Source of the DNA: Nitrospirota bacterium
GTDB lineage: Bacteria > Nitrospirota > Nitrospiria > Nitrospirales > Nitrospiraceae
DNA: 64,000 nt
Reading direction: 5' to 3'
NCBI GenBank assembly: GCA_030682135.1
Contig: JAUXQT010000107.1
Coordinates: 1 to 64,000, forward strand
Position 1 is the stretch's first letter; each line of letters opens with the position of its first letter. Below the pieces are notes generated by a model. The model had not been told where the DNA came from, did no database searches, and worked only from the letters and a program-made list of their open reading frames with translations. Of this stretch, positions 41,913 through 50,811 are shown piece after piece. The position numbers and the translations under genes are program-made.

Positions 41913-43577
41913 ATGCCCGAACAACCCTGGTTCCCCCATTACCCCGAGGGAGTTCCCCACGAACTCTCCATTTCTCCCGAGACGCTCGTGGAGATGTTCT
42001 CACGGAGCGCGCAGCGGTTTGCCCACAGACCGGCACTCTATTTCTTTGGGAAGACCCTGTCGTACCGGGAATGTCATTCCCTCGTGAAGCGATTCGCCTG
42101 CGGTCTCGCAGCGTTGGGAATTCGCAAAGGCGATCGCGTCGCTCTCTGTCTGCCGAATTCTCCCCAAGCGGTCATCGCCTACTTCGGCATTTTGAAGGCC
42201 GGGGGTATCGTCGTCGCCTGCAACCCGACCTACACGGAACACGAACTGTCCCACCAGCTTCAAAACGCGGGAGCGCGTGCAATTGTGGTGCTCGACCAGA
42301 TGTATGGGAAAATACAGCATCTCGACCTCGAGCTGATCATCGTCACGCGGATCACCGATTTCATGACGACGATCGCGAAATATATGTATCAACTTCGCAA
42401 CGACCGACCTCCTATCGAGATACCGCGCAGCGAACCAATACTATTCTTTCACGACGTGCTGGACACTGTGACTCCGGTTGCGCCGGAGGAACTTCCGATC
42501 ACGACGCCGGACGATATCGCCGTTCTCCAATACACGGGAGGCACCACCGGGGTGTCCAAAGGAGCGGAACTGCGCCATCGCAACCTGACGGCCAACATTC
42601 AACAACTCATCAGCTGGTTTTCTCCCGCCGAACGAGTGGAAACATTTTTCGCCGCACTTCCGCTCTTTCACATATTTGGCATGACCGTCACCCAAAATAT
42701 CTGTCTGACCGTTGGAGGGTGCATGGTGCTGATCCCCGACCCTCGAAACATGCCCCTGTTGCTGACGGTGCTTCGCAAGAAGAAGCCCACCGTGGTGACG
42801 CTCGTTCCGGCCCTCGCAAGGAAACTGCTCGATCACTGTGATGAGAAGGACTTTTCGGCGACAAGATTTGTGATCTGCGGCGGGTCGGCCCTCCCCTATG
42901 AACTCCTCAAGAAATTTAAAGAGCGGACCGGCCACCTGATCATCGAGGGGTACGGTCTGTCCGAAGCGTCCCCGGTCACGCATTGCAACCTTCCGCACGG
43001 ACTCTCGGTCAAACGATCCATCGGATTGCCCATTGCGAACACCGAGGCCAAAATCGTCGATGAAAAGGGCCAGGAGGTGCCCATGGGGGACATCGGCGAA
43101 CTCTGGGTGCGCGGTCCGCAAGTGATGCAGGGATATTGGAACAACCCGGCAGAAACGGCGACTGCGCTGAAACCAGATGGGTGGCTTGCGACCGGCGACA
43201 TCGCGCGCGCGGATCAAGACGGGTTCTTCTACATCGTCGATCGGAAGAAGGACATGATCCTCTCGACATCAGGATTTAATGTATACCCCTCCGAGGTCGA
43301 GCAGGTGCTCATGCTTCATCGACATGTCATTGAGGCTGCGGTCATCGGCGTCCAGCTCAGGGACGGGAGTGAATCGATCAAGGCCTTTGTTGTCGTCGCC
43401 GCCGACTCTGTTTCTGCGGACGACCTCCTCACACATTGCCGGCGCTACCTGGCATCGTACAAAATGCCCAGGAAAGTTGAGTTCCGCACCGAACTGCCCA
43501 AAACTCTTCTTGGGAAAACCCTGCACCGGGTCTTGCGTGTGGAAGAACGTACCGGCGCGCCTCTCCGACGTTCCTAG
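41913..43577 (+). CDS. fadD: Long-chain acyl-CoA ligase
   Basis: A 554-residue AMP-forming ligase that activates fatty acids with CoA. The ATP/AMP signature YTGGTTGVSKGA is at about 207-218; later motifs are GYGLSEASPVTH, GWLATGDIARADQDGFFYIV and DRKKDMILSTSGFNVYPSEV. It follows the FadJ-type gene by 44 nt in the same direction. The length and motif order fit FadD. Its stop TAG overlaps the convergent LhgO-like gene's stop in CTAG (43574-43577). Confidence 0.93.
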   Translation: MPEQPWFPHYPEGVPHELSISPETLVEMFSRSAQRFAHRPALYFFGKTLSYRECHSLVKRFACGLAALGIRKGDRVALCLPNSPQAVIAYFGILKAGGIVVACNPTYTEHELSHQLQNAGARAIVVLDQMYGKIQHLDLELIIVTRITDFMTTIAKYMYQLRNDRPPIEIPRSEPILFFHDVLDTVTPVAPEELPITTPDDIAVLQYTGGTTGVSKGAELRHRNLTANIQQLISWFSPAERVETFFAALPLFHIFGMTVTQNICLTVGGCMVLIPDPRNMPLLLTVLRKKKPTVVTLVPALARKLLDHCDEKDFSATRFVICGGSALPYELLKKFKERTGHLIIEGYGLSEASPVTHCNLPHGLSVKRSIGLPIANTEAKIVDEKGQEVPMGDIGELWVRGPQVMQGYWNNPAETATALKPDGWLATGDIARADQDGFFYIVDRKKDMILSTSGFNVYPSEVEQVLMLHRHVIEAAVIGVQLRDGSESIKAFVVVAADSVSADDLLTHCRRYLASYKMPRKVEFRTELPKTLLGKTLHRVLRVEERTGAPLRRS

Positions 43578-44749
43578 GCTCGCCGGGATGGAGACGATAC
43601 ACCCGACGGGCTGAACCGTTGCTGAATGCATGGCAGCTCAGCCACATGCCTGGCAAGCGCCAGCGAGGCGGAGAGCCCGGGCGACTCAATGCCGATCAGA
43701 TTGATGAGAAGCGGATCTTCCCTATCTACCGAAACGATAAAGTCGCTCTTGTGTCCGTCCGAAACGACCACACGAGGCCTGATTCCTGAATAGGCCCAGC
43801 GAAGATCGCGTTCGTCCAGAGTTGGAAGAAACTTCTGCAAGGCTTCGACGAACAGGCTCGGCGGTGTCTTGTGCGACAGGTAGTCTGTCTTGTCTTGGAT
43901 TGGTATCTCATTCGGCCCGATGAACAGCTGTCCGTTCGGACGGGGGCTGAAGTGTATCCCCTTGCCGGTCGCGTGAGGAGGCAGCGCAGTATACACCAAG
44001 CGTCGGATGAGGCCTCGCTTCTCTGGAGTGATCAGCTCGTAATACTCACCCCGCAACGGGCTGATGGTATACTTCTTGTGGTGCAAGGCAAAGGCCGCGA
44101 CATCGTCGGCGTGAAGTCCCGCGGCATTAATCACGCACGCCGCGCGGACCCTCTGGCGATCGGTGGTGACGATATAGTCATTGGCGTCTTCATCGATGCC
44201 AATGACTCGGTTCTTGAATACAAACTCGGCCCCGGTCGCTTCCGAGTCGGTCTGCAGCGATTGCACGAAGACCAGGGAATCTATGACCGAAACGCTTGGA
44301 ATGATGATCCCGCAGCAGGCGTGGAGATTCGGTTCCCACGCGTGCAAACCCCTGGGAGTCACAAACAACAGCGGGGTGTTCGTCTTCCACGCATTGACCC
44401 ATAGTCGCCGCAGCATGGAGATCTCACGCCACAGGCCCCGCCGGACATCCTCACACGAAATAGCAATGACCATCCCCGTTCTGAGCAACGGGATCCCTTT
44501 GGCTACAGCATACGAGACCGCCATGGCGCTTCCCTCTCGCGCCAGCGTTCCCTTCAGCGAACGGGCATGTTCGTGGATCCCGCTGTGGAGCACCCCGCTG
44601 TTGCGGCTGCTGGTTTCTGCTCCCACCCGATCGTGTTGTTCGAGGACAACGATGCGGAGGGGCCGGTCCCAGGATCGGCGCAGCAACTCCCTGGCGATGG
44701 CGCATCCGACCACCCCTGCCCCGACAATGCAGACATCATACGTATTCAT
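43574..44749 (-). CDS. LhgO-like FAD-dependent oxidoreductase
   Basis: A 391-residue flavoprotein with GAGVVGCAIAREL (FAD Rossmann) and the LhgO-type stretch SSRNSGVLHSGIHEHARSLK, ending in LINLIGIESPGLSASLALA. These are the family marks of L-2-hydroxyglutarate oxidase and related DAO-family enzymes, which feed electrons to the quinone pool. ATG 44749 is used (MNTYDVCIVGAG); a frame open from 44788 adds 13 doubtful residues. It is convergent with fadD with a 4-nt overlap and divergent from the patatin gene. Substrate in this cell is inferred only. Confidence 0.82.
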   Translation of the reverse strand: MNTYDVCIVGAGVVGCAIARELLRRSWDRPLRIVVLEQHDRVGAETSSRNSGVLHSGIHEHARSLKGTLAREGSAMAVSYAVAKGIPLLRTGMVIAISCEDVRRGLWREISMLRRLWVNAWKTNTPLLFVTPRGLHAWEPNLHACCGIIIPSVSVIDSLVFVQSLQTDSEATGAEFVFKNRVIGIDEDANDYIVTTDRQRVRAACVINAAGLHADDVAAFALHHKKYTISPLRGEYYELITPEKRGLIRRLVYTALPPHATGKGIHFSPRPNGQLFIGPNEIPIQDKTDYLSHKTPPSLFVEALQKFLPTLDERDLRWAYSGIRPRVVVSDGHKSDFIVSVDREDPLLINLIGIESPGLSASLALARHVAELPCIQQRFSPSGVSSPSRRA

Positions 44750-44802
44750 CGGATCTGGTCCTTCGCAACCGGACACAGGACACACCAAGGCGGAGAATGC
44801 TC

Positions 44803-46020
44803 ATGTCCAATCCGCGCACGAATAAAAACGGGAACATTCTGTTCGTCTTTTGTGGAGGCGGATGCAAGGCCGTGTCCCAGGCGGCGGCAGCCGCAGAATT
44901 GGTTCATGCCGGTTTCTGCCCAACCCATATCGTGAGTGCCTCAGCCGGAACCTGCAATGCGATCGGATTTGTCGAACATCCCGGGGAAGCCGGAGCCGAG
45001 AAAACGCTCCGTATCTGGGAAGACTATATCACCTCCCCCGAAGCAATCTACGAGGTGCACCCATTCATCCGGGAGAAAGTTGCGCGTCTCTTAGGGGTAT
45101 TCCCACAAGTCGCTCAAGGCTGGGGACCGAGCGGGTCGATTGTCCATGATCTGAGGCGGGCCATCAAGTTTTTGCCGCTGGTGATATCCTTTTGTGCGCG
45201 CATGCCGTTTCGCGCCGCAGGCCGCACGGTGAGCTTCGTGTTTCGTCTCATGGATGCCTTTGCGTCCCCGAGCAAGTCGTTCCGACGAGTCGTGCAGGCG
45301 CCTGAAGTCCAAGAAGCGTTCAATGAGGTGGATAAGTATTTTGAGCTCAAGAGGATGAAATCATTTCTGGATCCATTCCCGCTCTTGGCCAGACTCGGTG
45401 AGGAGTTCGATCTGCAGAAGGTGCTCACAAGCCCCATCGTGTGGCACATCCTCGCTGAGCGATACGAAGATGGTGCGACCGTGGTCTTTTCCAACAAAGA
45501 TCCCGATCTGGCAATGGACGGGAGCGAGGACGCGCGAACCCGGAAGGCCAAATACGACCTCTTCTTCAGACGCATTCGCGCATCCATGGCCCTCTACCCG
45601 TTATTCGAAATGGTCGAAATGGACGGCTATCGGTACCTCGATGCCGATCTCGCAAACCCCCTTCCCGTCGAGGAAGCCTTCAGTGTGGGATGCGATACGA
45701 TCTTCCTGTTTCTCAATGTTCCCAAGCAGACTGTTCGTATCGAGCCACATCCGCTGCGAAACTTGCTGGAATTGAACGACCTCTCACGCTTGAACGAACG
45801 GTACATCCACCACCGCGTCAAAGAAGCGCAGGTGAAGGCCAAGGAGCAGGGAGTGAACCTGTTTATCATCCGTCCAGACGATATCCCTCCCGGACTCGGA
45901 TTACTGGAGATTGATCGCAAGGTGATCGAACAGGTGAAAACTCGAGAACGAACCAGGATGAAAGCCTATCTCGAGAATCTGGATGCAAACAATCTTCGGT
46001 TTGCGCCACTGATCCAGTAG
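44803..46020 (+). CDS. Patatin-like phospholipase with non-canonical serine motif
   Basis: A 405-residue protein with the patatin oxyanion motif CGGGCKAVSQA (17-27) and a nucleophile box SASAG (45-49) in place of GxSxG, with S47 the expected catalytic serine. The aspartate of the dyad may be in YRYLDADLANPLPVEEA. If active it would release fatty acids from phospholipid or triacylglycerol. The changed boxes may affect activity. Its start lies 53 nt from the divergent LhgO-like gene, and its neighbours are fadD and a glycerophosphodiesterase, suggesting lipid turnover. Confidence 0.7.
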   Translation: MSNPRTNKNGNILFVFCGGGCKAVSQAAAAAELVHAGFCPTHIVSASAGTCNAIGFVEHPGEAGAEKTLRIWEDYITSPEAIYEVHPFIREKVARLLGVFPQVAQGWGPSGSIVHDLRRAIKFLPLVISFCARMPFRAAGRTVSFVFRLMDAFASPSKSFRRVVQAPEVQEAFNEVDKYFELKRMKSFLDPFPLLARLGEEFDLQKVLTSPIVWHILAERYEDGATVVFSNKDPDLAMDGSEDARTRKAKYDLFFRRIRASMALYPLFEMVEMDGYRYLDADLANPLPVEEAFSVGCDTIFLFLNVPKQTVRIEPHPLRNLLELNDLSRLNERYIHHRVKEAQVKAKEQGVNLFIIRPDDIPPGLGLLEIDRKVIEQVKTRERTRMKAYLENLDANNLRFAPLIQ

Positions 46021-46062
46021 CCTCAGCGGGATGTTCCGTTTGGCGTAATTTCAGGAGCCCCC

Positions 46063-46743
46063 ATGCAAAGGGTATTGAGAATCGGCCATCGTGGGGCCGC
46101 AGGCCATGCCCCTGAAAACACCTTGGCTGCGATTCACAAAGGAATCGCCCTCGGAGTCGATTTCGTGGAGATCGACGTACGTCGCACTGCGGACGGCGTA
46201 CTCGTGATCCTCCATGATGAGTCAGTGAGCCGCACGACCAACGGAACAGGACGGGTCGATCGCTTGTCGCTTCATGAGGTCAAGACGTTCGACGCGGGCA
46301 ACGGCGAACAGATTCCGACGCTTGAGGAAGTGCTGACAGAGACCGATGGACGAGTGGGGCTGATGCTGGAACTCAAGATAGAAGGAATCGCTCAGCAGGT
46401 TGTCGAAGCGGTCCACAGGGTGGAGTTTACAAACGCTGTCATCTATGCGTCTTTTTTACACGATGAACTAACGCATATTCGGGCGGCCGACCCGAAAGCC
46501 TCTCTCATGGTGCTCTTCGACCATGTGCCACAGTCTCCCGTCTCCCGCGCGATCGCATATGGACCTTCACATGTCGGTCTCCGGCATGACACAGCCACGC
46601 GCCGTCTCGTCGATGCATTCCACCAAGTGGGCCTGGTCGTATGTGTCTACACGGCAAACTGCCCCGGTGACATCCAGCATGCACTTTCCGTCGGTGTCGA
46701 TGGCGTGATATCGAATTTTCCCGAACGCATTACCTGCCAGTAA
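46063..46743 (+). CDS. Glycerophosphodiester phosphodiesterase
   Basis: A 226-residue TIM-barrel enzyme that splits glycerophosphodiesters into glycerol-3-phosphate and an alcohol. Catalytic residues are visible as H9 (GHRG), E36/D38 (VEIDVR) and H51 (LHDESV), with LMLELKI later. No signal peptide is present, so it works inside. It follows the patatin-like gene by 42 nt and would process the deacylated head groups. Length fits cytoplasmic UgpQ-type enzymes. Confidence 0.93.
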   Translation: MQRVLRIGHRGAAGHAPENTLAAIHKGIALGVDFVEIDVRRTADGVLVILHDESVSRTTNGTGRVDRLSLHEVKTFDAGNGEQIPTLEEVLTETDGRVGLMLELKIEGIAQQVVEAVHRVEFTNAVIYASFLHDELTHIRAADPKASLMVLFDHVPQSPVSRAIAYGPSHVGLRHDTATRRLVDAFHQVGLVVCVYTANCPGDIQHALSVGVDGVISNFPERITCQ

Positions 46744-46794
46744 TTCCTCACGTCACTTCCCGTGGCCAGACGTGTCTCGATGCCTGGCAGACTC

Positions 46795-47856
46795 CTAAAA
46801 GCGATACTGAAGACTGAGGGACGTATTCGTATTGAAAAAATCGCGCGTGGAGGCATTCGATGATCGCTGGCTCCGCTGAACTCCCAGCGTCATCGCTGTG
46901 GCCTGACTCACCTCATAACGCAGTTCCGCAGACCCCTGATGCGTCGTATCGATCACCCCTCGATTCGAATCCCCGACAATCTCGCTGGTAAAGACTTTCC
47001 GTCTGTAGGCATAGCCGAGGGTGACGGACAGGGACCTGCTCACCTGAGCCGTGACCCCGAGCGACGCAAAATGCTGGCGATAGGAGACATCGTCCTTGAA
47101 TTGGACGTCCTGTTGCCCGTCTGCTAATCCTCGTTCGTAAAGATAAGCCGTCGCGAGCGTGAGCCACGAGTTTAGGCTCCACTCCAGTTGTGATCCCGAC
47201 GTCCAGAATATCGTGTCCCGCTCAGCAAACACGTCATTGAATTGGCGAAGTCCGTAGCGGCCGACCAAAGTGGCCGTAAGATGCTCGTTCAGACGGCGCT
47301 CCAGTTGTAGCCGCCAGATATGGGAGGTCACCCGCTCTTCTTCATCCAAACGTTGTCCCGTACGCCGTTCATGGTTCGGGCCCAGGAAGAGGTTCGGCAC
47401 ATAGCGATAGCGAAGAAGAAGAGACGTCTCAGAATCGAGCGCCTGTTTCACTTGAATCCGGTAATTTCCATGATTGAAGATGGGATTGTCGGTGAAGATG
47501 AAACCATGTGCTTTGAGCGAGACTTCGGTCTGACCGAGATGCGTGGGATGCGAGGTATGTCGGACATCGAGAGACGGCTCCCAGACAACGTCGCTGGGCT
47601 TCTGCACCGGCACAATGGCCGGCTGGCTGGGATCTTCACTCAAACTCAGCCGTCGGGACGACGACAGTTCGAACACGTTGTCGGTATAGAGAACCTTGGC
47701 CTCCGCTAGGGCAGACCAGTCGGCCGCTGCATCACGAGGCGCAAAAAGATGCGCAGTACATAGGAACAAAGAAAGCCCGCCCAGAATCAGGCTGCACGAA
47801 CGCAGGCCATGTTTCTGAGACGGCCAAAAGACCGAAGGTAGAGCAATTTCTGCCAC
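46795..47856 (-). CDS. Outer-membrane beta-barrel protein
   Basis: A 353-residue protein with a hydrophobic N-terminal segment (about 18-42) that looks like a signal peptide, followed by a regular run of amphipathic strands (ATLVGRYGLRQF, LTLATAYLYERG, LSVTLGYAYRRKVF, LRYEVSQATAMTLGV) and a C-terminal Tyr-Arg-Phe, the usual end of porin-type barrels. No specific family was recognised. It is on the minus strand, facing the glycerophosphodiesterase gene. Confidence 0.72.
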   Translation of the reverse strand: MAEIALPSVFWPSQKHGLRSCSLILGGLSLFLCTAHLFAPRDAAADWSALAEAKVLYTDNVFELSSSRRLSLSEDPSQPAIVPVQKPSDVVWEPSLDVRHTSHPTHLGQTEVSLKAHGFIFTDNPIFNHGNYRIQVKQALDSETSLLLRYRYVPNLFLGPNHERRTGQRLDEEERVTSHIWRLQLERRLNEHLTATLVGRYGLRQFNDVFAERDTIFWTSGSQLEWSLNSWLTLATAYLYERGLADGQQDVQFKDDVSYRQHFASLGVTAQVSRSLSVTLGYAYRRKVFTSEIVGDSNRGVIDTTHQGSAELRYEVSQATAMTLGVQRSQRSSNASTRDFFNTNTSLSLQYRF

Positions 47857-47928
47857 GCGTCTTCTTCAGTGAGGACCAGAGAAATACATGAGGTCATGCC
47901 TATAACGAGGCTACCGAATGGACAGCAT

Positions 47929-48288
47929 CTAGGCCGCGCGCTTCGAGACGTCCATCATCACTCTGGTCAGCGCACCGCTCGCGTCTGTGAAGGTGCCACC
48001 CAGCGCCAACGCTTTCTCAGCGCCGGCGACGTCGCCAGCTTTTTTCATGGTGATGACGGAGGCGGCCTTACTGTGGAACTCCGTGTGAAGGCGATGAATC
48101 TGCTGATAGTCGCCAACAACCAAGGCCTGCTTCCCCTCACCTTCGAGCCATTTGCCGAAATCGCAGACATTGTTTTTCTGCACGGTGGCGACATCGAGCT
48201 CTAGCTTCCCATCCATAAACTCACGAAACTTCGTTTTCCACTTGCCGTGCGCCCCAATCGCCGCCGTAATCGCCTCTTTGAGCGTCAT
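47929..48288 (-). CDS. Free-standing CZB (zinc-binding chemoreceptor-type) domain protein
   Basis: A 119-residue protein that is almost only a CZB domain: H14 (AIGAHGKWK), C42-D-F-G-x-W (NNVCDFGKWLEG), and the His group H65, H68, H72 (YQQIHRLHTEFH). In chemoreceptors and diguanylate cyclases this domain holds zinc and reports oxidants or pH. Here there is no signalling domain. GGAGGG precedes ATG 48288. A helical C terminus (AGDVAGAEKALALGGTF) follows. A partner protein is expected but not adjacent. Confidence 0.75.
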   Translation of the reverse strand: MTLKEAITAAIGAHGKWKTKFREFMDGKLELDVATVQKNNVCDFGKWLEGEGKQALVVGDYQQIHRLHTEFHSKAASVITMKKAGDVAGAEKALALGGTFTDASGALTRVMMDVSKRAA

Positions 48289-48395
48289 CGTATTCCCTCC
48301 GTTCAACATGGACCGATATCGTAACGCTAACGATATCGGTTACTCACGAAGAGAACTTGAGGTGCAATCAGCGGTATGAAGTGGGTCAAGGTGTC

Positions 48396-48842
48396 TTACT
48401 TAACACCAGCGAAGGAACGCACGTAGAGCAGCACGTGCCAGGCTTCCTCTTCAGTGAGGACCAGGGGGATGAACGAGGCCATATCGGTTCCCGGACTCCC
48501 GTTTTTCAGGATCCAAATCAGTTCGCCATCCGTCCTCGCCGCTTGCCACACTTTGTCGGTGAAATTGCGCGGCAGCTTGCCGACTAGGCCGGGAATATCC
48601 CCGAATCCCTTCCCGTCTTTGCCGTGGCAGGTGGCGCAGAAGGCCTTGCCGTGAAAAATGGCCTTCCCTTTTTCAACATTCTCGGGCGTTGCCTCGAAGG
48701 GGTTTGTCCAGGTCCTGGCTTCCTCGATCTTGTCGATCGGCACTCGTGGCTTAAGCACGGCTTGATCAGCCCCAAAGGCTGGAGCGCCCCACCAGCCGAC
48801 CGGAGTTGTCGCAACCACCATAACCAGGAAGTACCGATACAT
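48396..48842 (-). CDS. Monohaem cytochrome c
   Basis: A 148-residue exported cytochrome. A signal peptide (MYRYFLVMVVATTPVGWWGA, cleaved near PAFGA) precedes one haem site C69-A-T-C72-H73 (FHGKAFCATCHGKDGKG). The likely axial methionine is in SPGTDMASFIP, near 115-120. It is a periplasmic electron carrier of the class I type. A DUF1264 lipoprotein gene and a dihaem peroxidase lie upstream on the same strand, so it may donate electrons to the peroxidase. Confidence 0.85.
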   Translation of the reverse strand: MYRYFLVMVVATTPVGWWGAPAFGADQAVLKPRVPIDKIEEARTWTNPFEATPENVEKGKAIFHGKAFCATCHGKDGKGFGDIPGLVGKLPRNFTDKVWQAARTDGELIWILKNGSPGTDMASFIPLVLTEEEAWHVLLYVRSFAGVK

Positions 48843-48892
48843 TCGCTTACCCTCACACTTCGCAGCCCATCATCGCTAGTGGACAATCGACA

Positions 48893-48929
48893 GGGACCAG
48901 CCTCATCCACAGAAGACAAAGCTGGTCCC
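48893..48929 (-). terminator. Hairpin between the DUF1264 and cytochrome genes
   Basis: GGGACCAGC (48893-48901) pairs with GCTGGTCCC (48921-48929) around a 19-nt loop. It lies in the 98-nt gap between the two minus-strand genes. There is no T run, so termination is uncertain. Confidence 0.4.
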
Positions 48930-48940
48930 CTCTATCGATC

Positions 48941-49459
48941 CTACTTGTCTGAATGACCTGGGAACTTATGCCCAAGGGATTGCGGGAAAGTCACGGTACC
49001 ATCCGGGAATTCCTGCCCATGCTGCCACAAGTGATAAATCACCCCGTCTGTTCCTGCAGCAATTTCTGCCACCTTGGCCGCCTGGTCGGCCGGCATATCG
49101 AGGATCTGGACGCGGCCCGTGGCGATCTCGACTTTATGGTCATGGAAATGGCGATGCCACTGGATCGCGGGCAGCTTTCGCGTAAGATCCTTCGCGACGA
49201 AATATTCGATGGCCACTAATTTGGCTTTGGGATCGGTGGAATCGAACAGCAAACATTGGAGAATCTGGTCTGAAACCCCCTTACAGTAGTGATGGAACGG
49301 CCCACCAGGGGTCCCGTCGGCCATCATGTGCGGGGCTTGCACGTGGATATCGAATCCTTCGACCGGAGATTTCGGCTCCCCGCTGACAGCCTTCTGCGGA
49401 GCCACTCCGGCACATCCGATCGCCGCAATCGCGACCATGGCAAGCAGACCTTTTCTCAT
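48941..49459 (-). CDS. DUF1264-family lipoprotein
   Basis: A 172-residue protein with a lipobox at C16 (MRKGLLAMVAIAAIGC) and the DUF1264/OBAP-like body: GFDIHVQAPHMMADG, HHYCKGVSDQILQCLLFDST, KLVAIEYFVAKDL and HRHFHDHKVEIATGRVQIL. DUF1264 proteins have unknown roles, some being linked to oil bodies in plants. Many histidines and two cysteines could bind metal. GGAGG precedes ATG 49459. It lies between the two cytochrome genes. Confidence 0.8.
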   Translation of the reverse strand: MRKGLLAMVAIAAIGCAGVAPQKAVSGEPKSPVEGFDIHVQAPHMMADGTPGGPFHHYCKGVSDQILQCLLFDSTDPKAKLVAIEYFVAKDLTRKLPAIQWHRHFHDHKVEIATGRVQILDMPADQAAKVAEIAAGTDGVIYHLWQHGQEFPDGTVTFPQSLGHKFPGHSDK

Positions 49460-49642
49460 CACAATAGACCTCCTGAGGTTGGGGTTGGTTGACCGAACTG
49501 AATTGACCTGTTCATCTAAACCCATCTGTCGGCTTCAACATGGTGAGAGCCAAGCACACACGAATGGATTCATGTATCTCTGTCATTTCACGATTATTTT
49601 CTCCCGTCACCACTCAGCTGAGACCAAACCATTACTTCTCAA

Positions 49643-50722
49643 CTACTTAAGCAGCTTTGGCATCTCAAACTTTATCGGCTCCCCAGTTAACGACTTGAGA
49701 AATGCCACCACATCAGATTGTTCATCTGGCGTGAGGCCCAAGGGCTTCACATGGGAACTCAGATTCGAATTTGGGCCACCTCCGCTATTAAGGAACGCGA
49801 CCACCTCATCAAGCGTCTTGAAGGCTCCGTCATGCATGTAGGGCGCCGTCTCGACAATGCTCCGCAGCGTCGGCGTCTTGAACGCGCCTTTGTCTTTATC
49901 CGCTTTTGTCACATAGTAGCGCCCCAGATCCTCTTTCAGCGGACCGACCTGAGGGACACCGAGATTATGGAATTGGTTATCGGTGAAGTTCGGTCCGTTG
50001 TGGCAGAGGATGCAGCGGGCCTTGCCTTTGAAGAGGGCCAGACCTCGCACAGCTGATTCATCCATGGCTTTCACGTCGCCGGCGACATACTTATCGAAGG
50101 CGGAATTCGTGGAAATGACGGTCCGTTCATAGGCAGCGATAGCCTCGGCAATCCCTTGCAGGTTGACCTCGGTCCCGAAGACGGCCCGGAACTGCTGCTG
50201 ATAGCCCTTGACCTTGCTCAGCTTGCTGACGACGTGCTCATGCGTCTCTCCCATCTCGATCGGGTTCTGGATCGGCCCGATGGCCTGCTCTTCCAGCGAG
50301 CGGGCTCGGCCATCCCAAAACTGAACGTGATTGAAGGCCGTATTATAGACTGTGGGCGACTGCCGTCCTCCCACACCGCCGTCGATCCCGATGGAGGTCT
50401 GGCGAGGATCGGCAAATCCGGTCCCAGGGTTATGGCAGAAGGCACAGGAGATCGCGCCACTCTTCGACAGGCGGCCATCGAAGTAGAGTTGCTTGCCGAG
50501 GTCGACTTTCGCCTTGTAGTTCAGATTCGTGGAGGGAGTCGGAATCGATGTCGGGAGTGGGCCGATATCAGGAACCGTCACCCCATCGACCGTTACCGTT
50601 CCATGCGGCGCGGAGCCGGACGGCGAGGCATCAGCCGACGGCGGGCCATCGAACAGGGATACCGCTGTTGCAGAAATCACCAGCCCAACCAGGCTGACAG
50701 CCAACGCTCGCTTCGTCGTCAT
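49643..50722 (-). CDS. Dihaem cytochrome c peroxidase
   Basis: A 359-residue periplasmic CcpA/MauG-family protein. The N terminus is a signal or anchor segment (MTTKRALAVSLVGLVISATA). Two haem sites are C93-A-F-C96-H97 (SCAFCHNPG) and ARCILCHNGPNF at about 234-245. The YMHDGAF motif and the stretch TGFADPRQTSIGIDG are typical of bacterial peroxidases that reduce hydrogen peroxide with electrons from small cytochromes. The ATG at 50722 has GGAGG eight bases upstream; another ATG at 50728 is too close to it. The cytochrome c at 48396 is a candidate donor. Confidence 0.88.
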   Translation of the reverse strand: MTTKRALAVSLVGLVISATAVSLFDGPPSADASPSGSAPHGTVTVDGVTVPDIGPLPTSIPTPSTNLNYKAKVDLGKQLYFDGRLSKSGAISCAFCHNPGTGFADPRQTSIGIDGGVGGRQSPTVYNTAFNHVQFWDGRARSLEEQAIGPIQNPIEMGETHEHVVSKLSKVKGYQQQFRAVFGTEVNLQGIAEAIAAYERTVISTNSAFDKYVAGDVKAMDESAVRGLALFKGKARCILCHNGPNFTDNQFHNLGVPQVGPLKEDLGRYYVTKADKDKGAFKTPTLRSIVETAPYMHDGAFKTLDEVVAFLNSGGGPNSNLSSHVKPLGLTPDEQSDVVAFLKSLTGEPIKFEMPKLLK

Positions 50723-50811
50723 ACTCATTCCTCCAGGGTTCAGACCCATCACAATCTCACCAGTTCTACTGCGCCCGAACATACCATGGACCGACTCGTT
50801 TGGACACAGAA

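Noticed and set aside
41819-42841. A 340-residue reading frame overlapping the FadJ-type gene end and fadD
   Set aside because: It is out of frame with fadD, which has clear motifs throughout; the translation is Arg/Ser-rich and has no motif.
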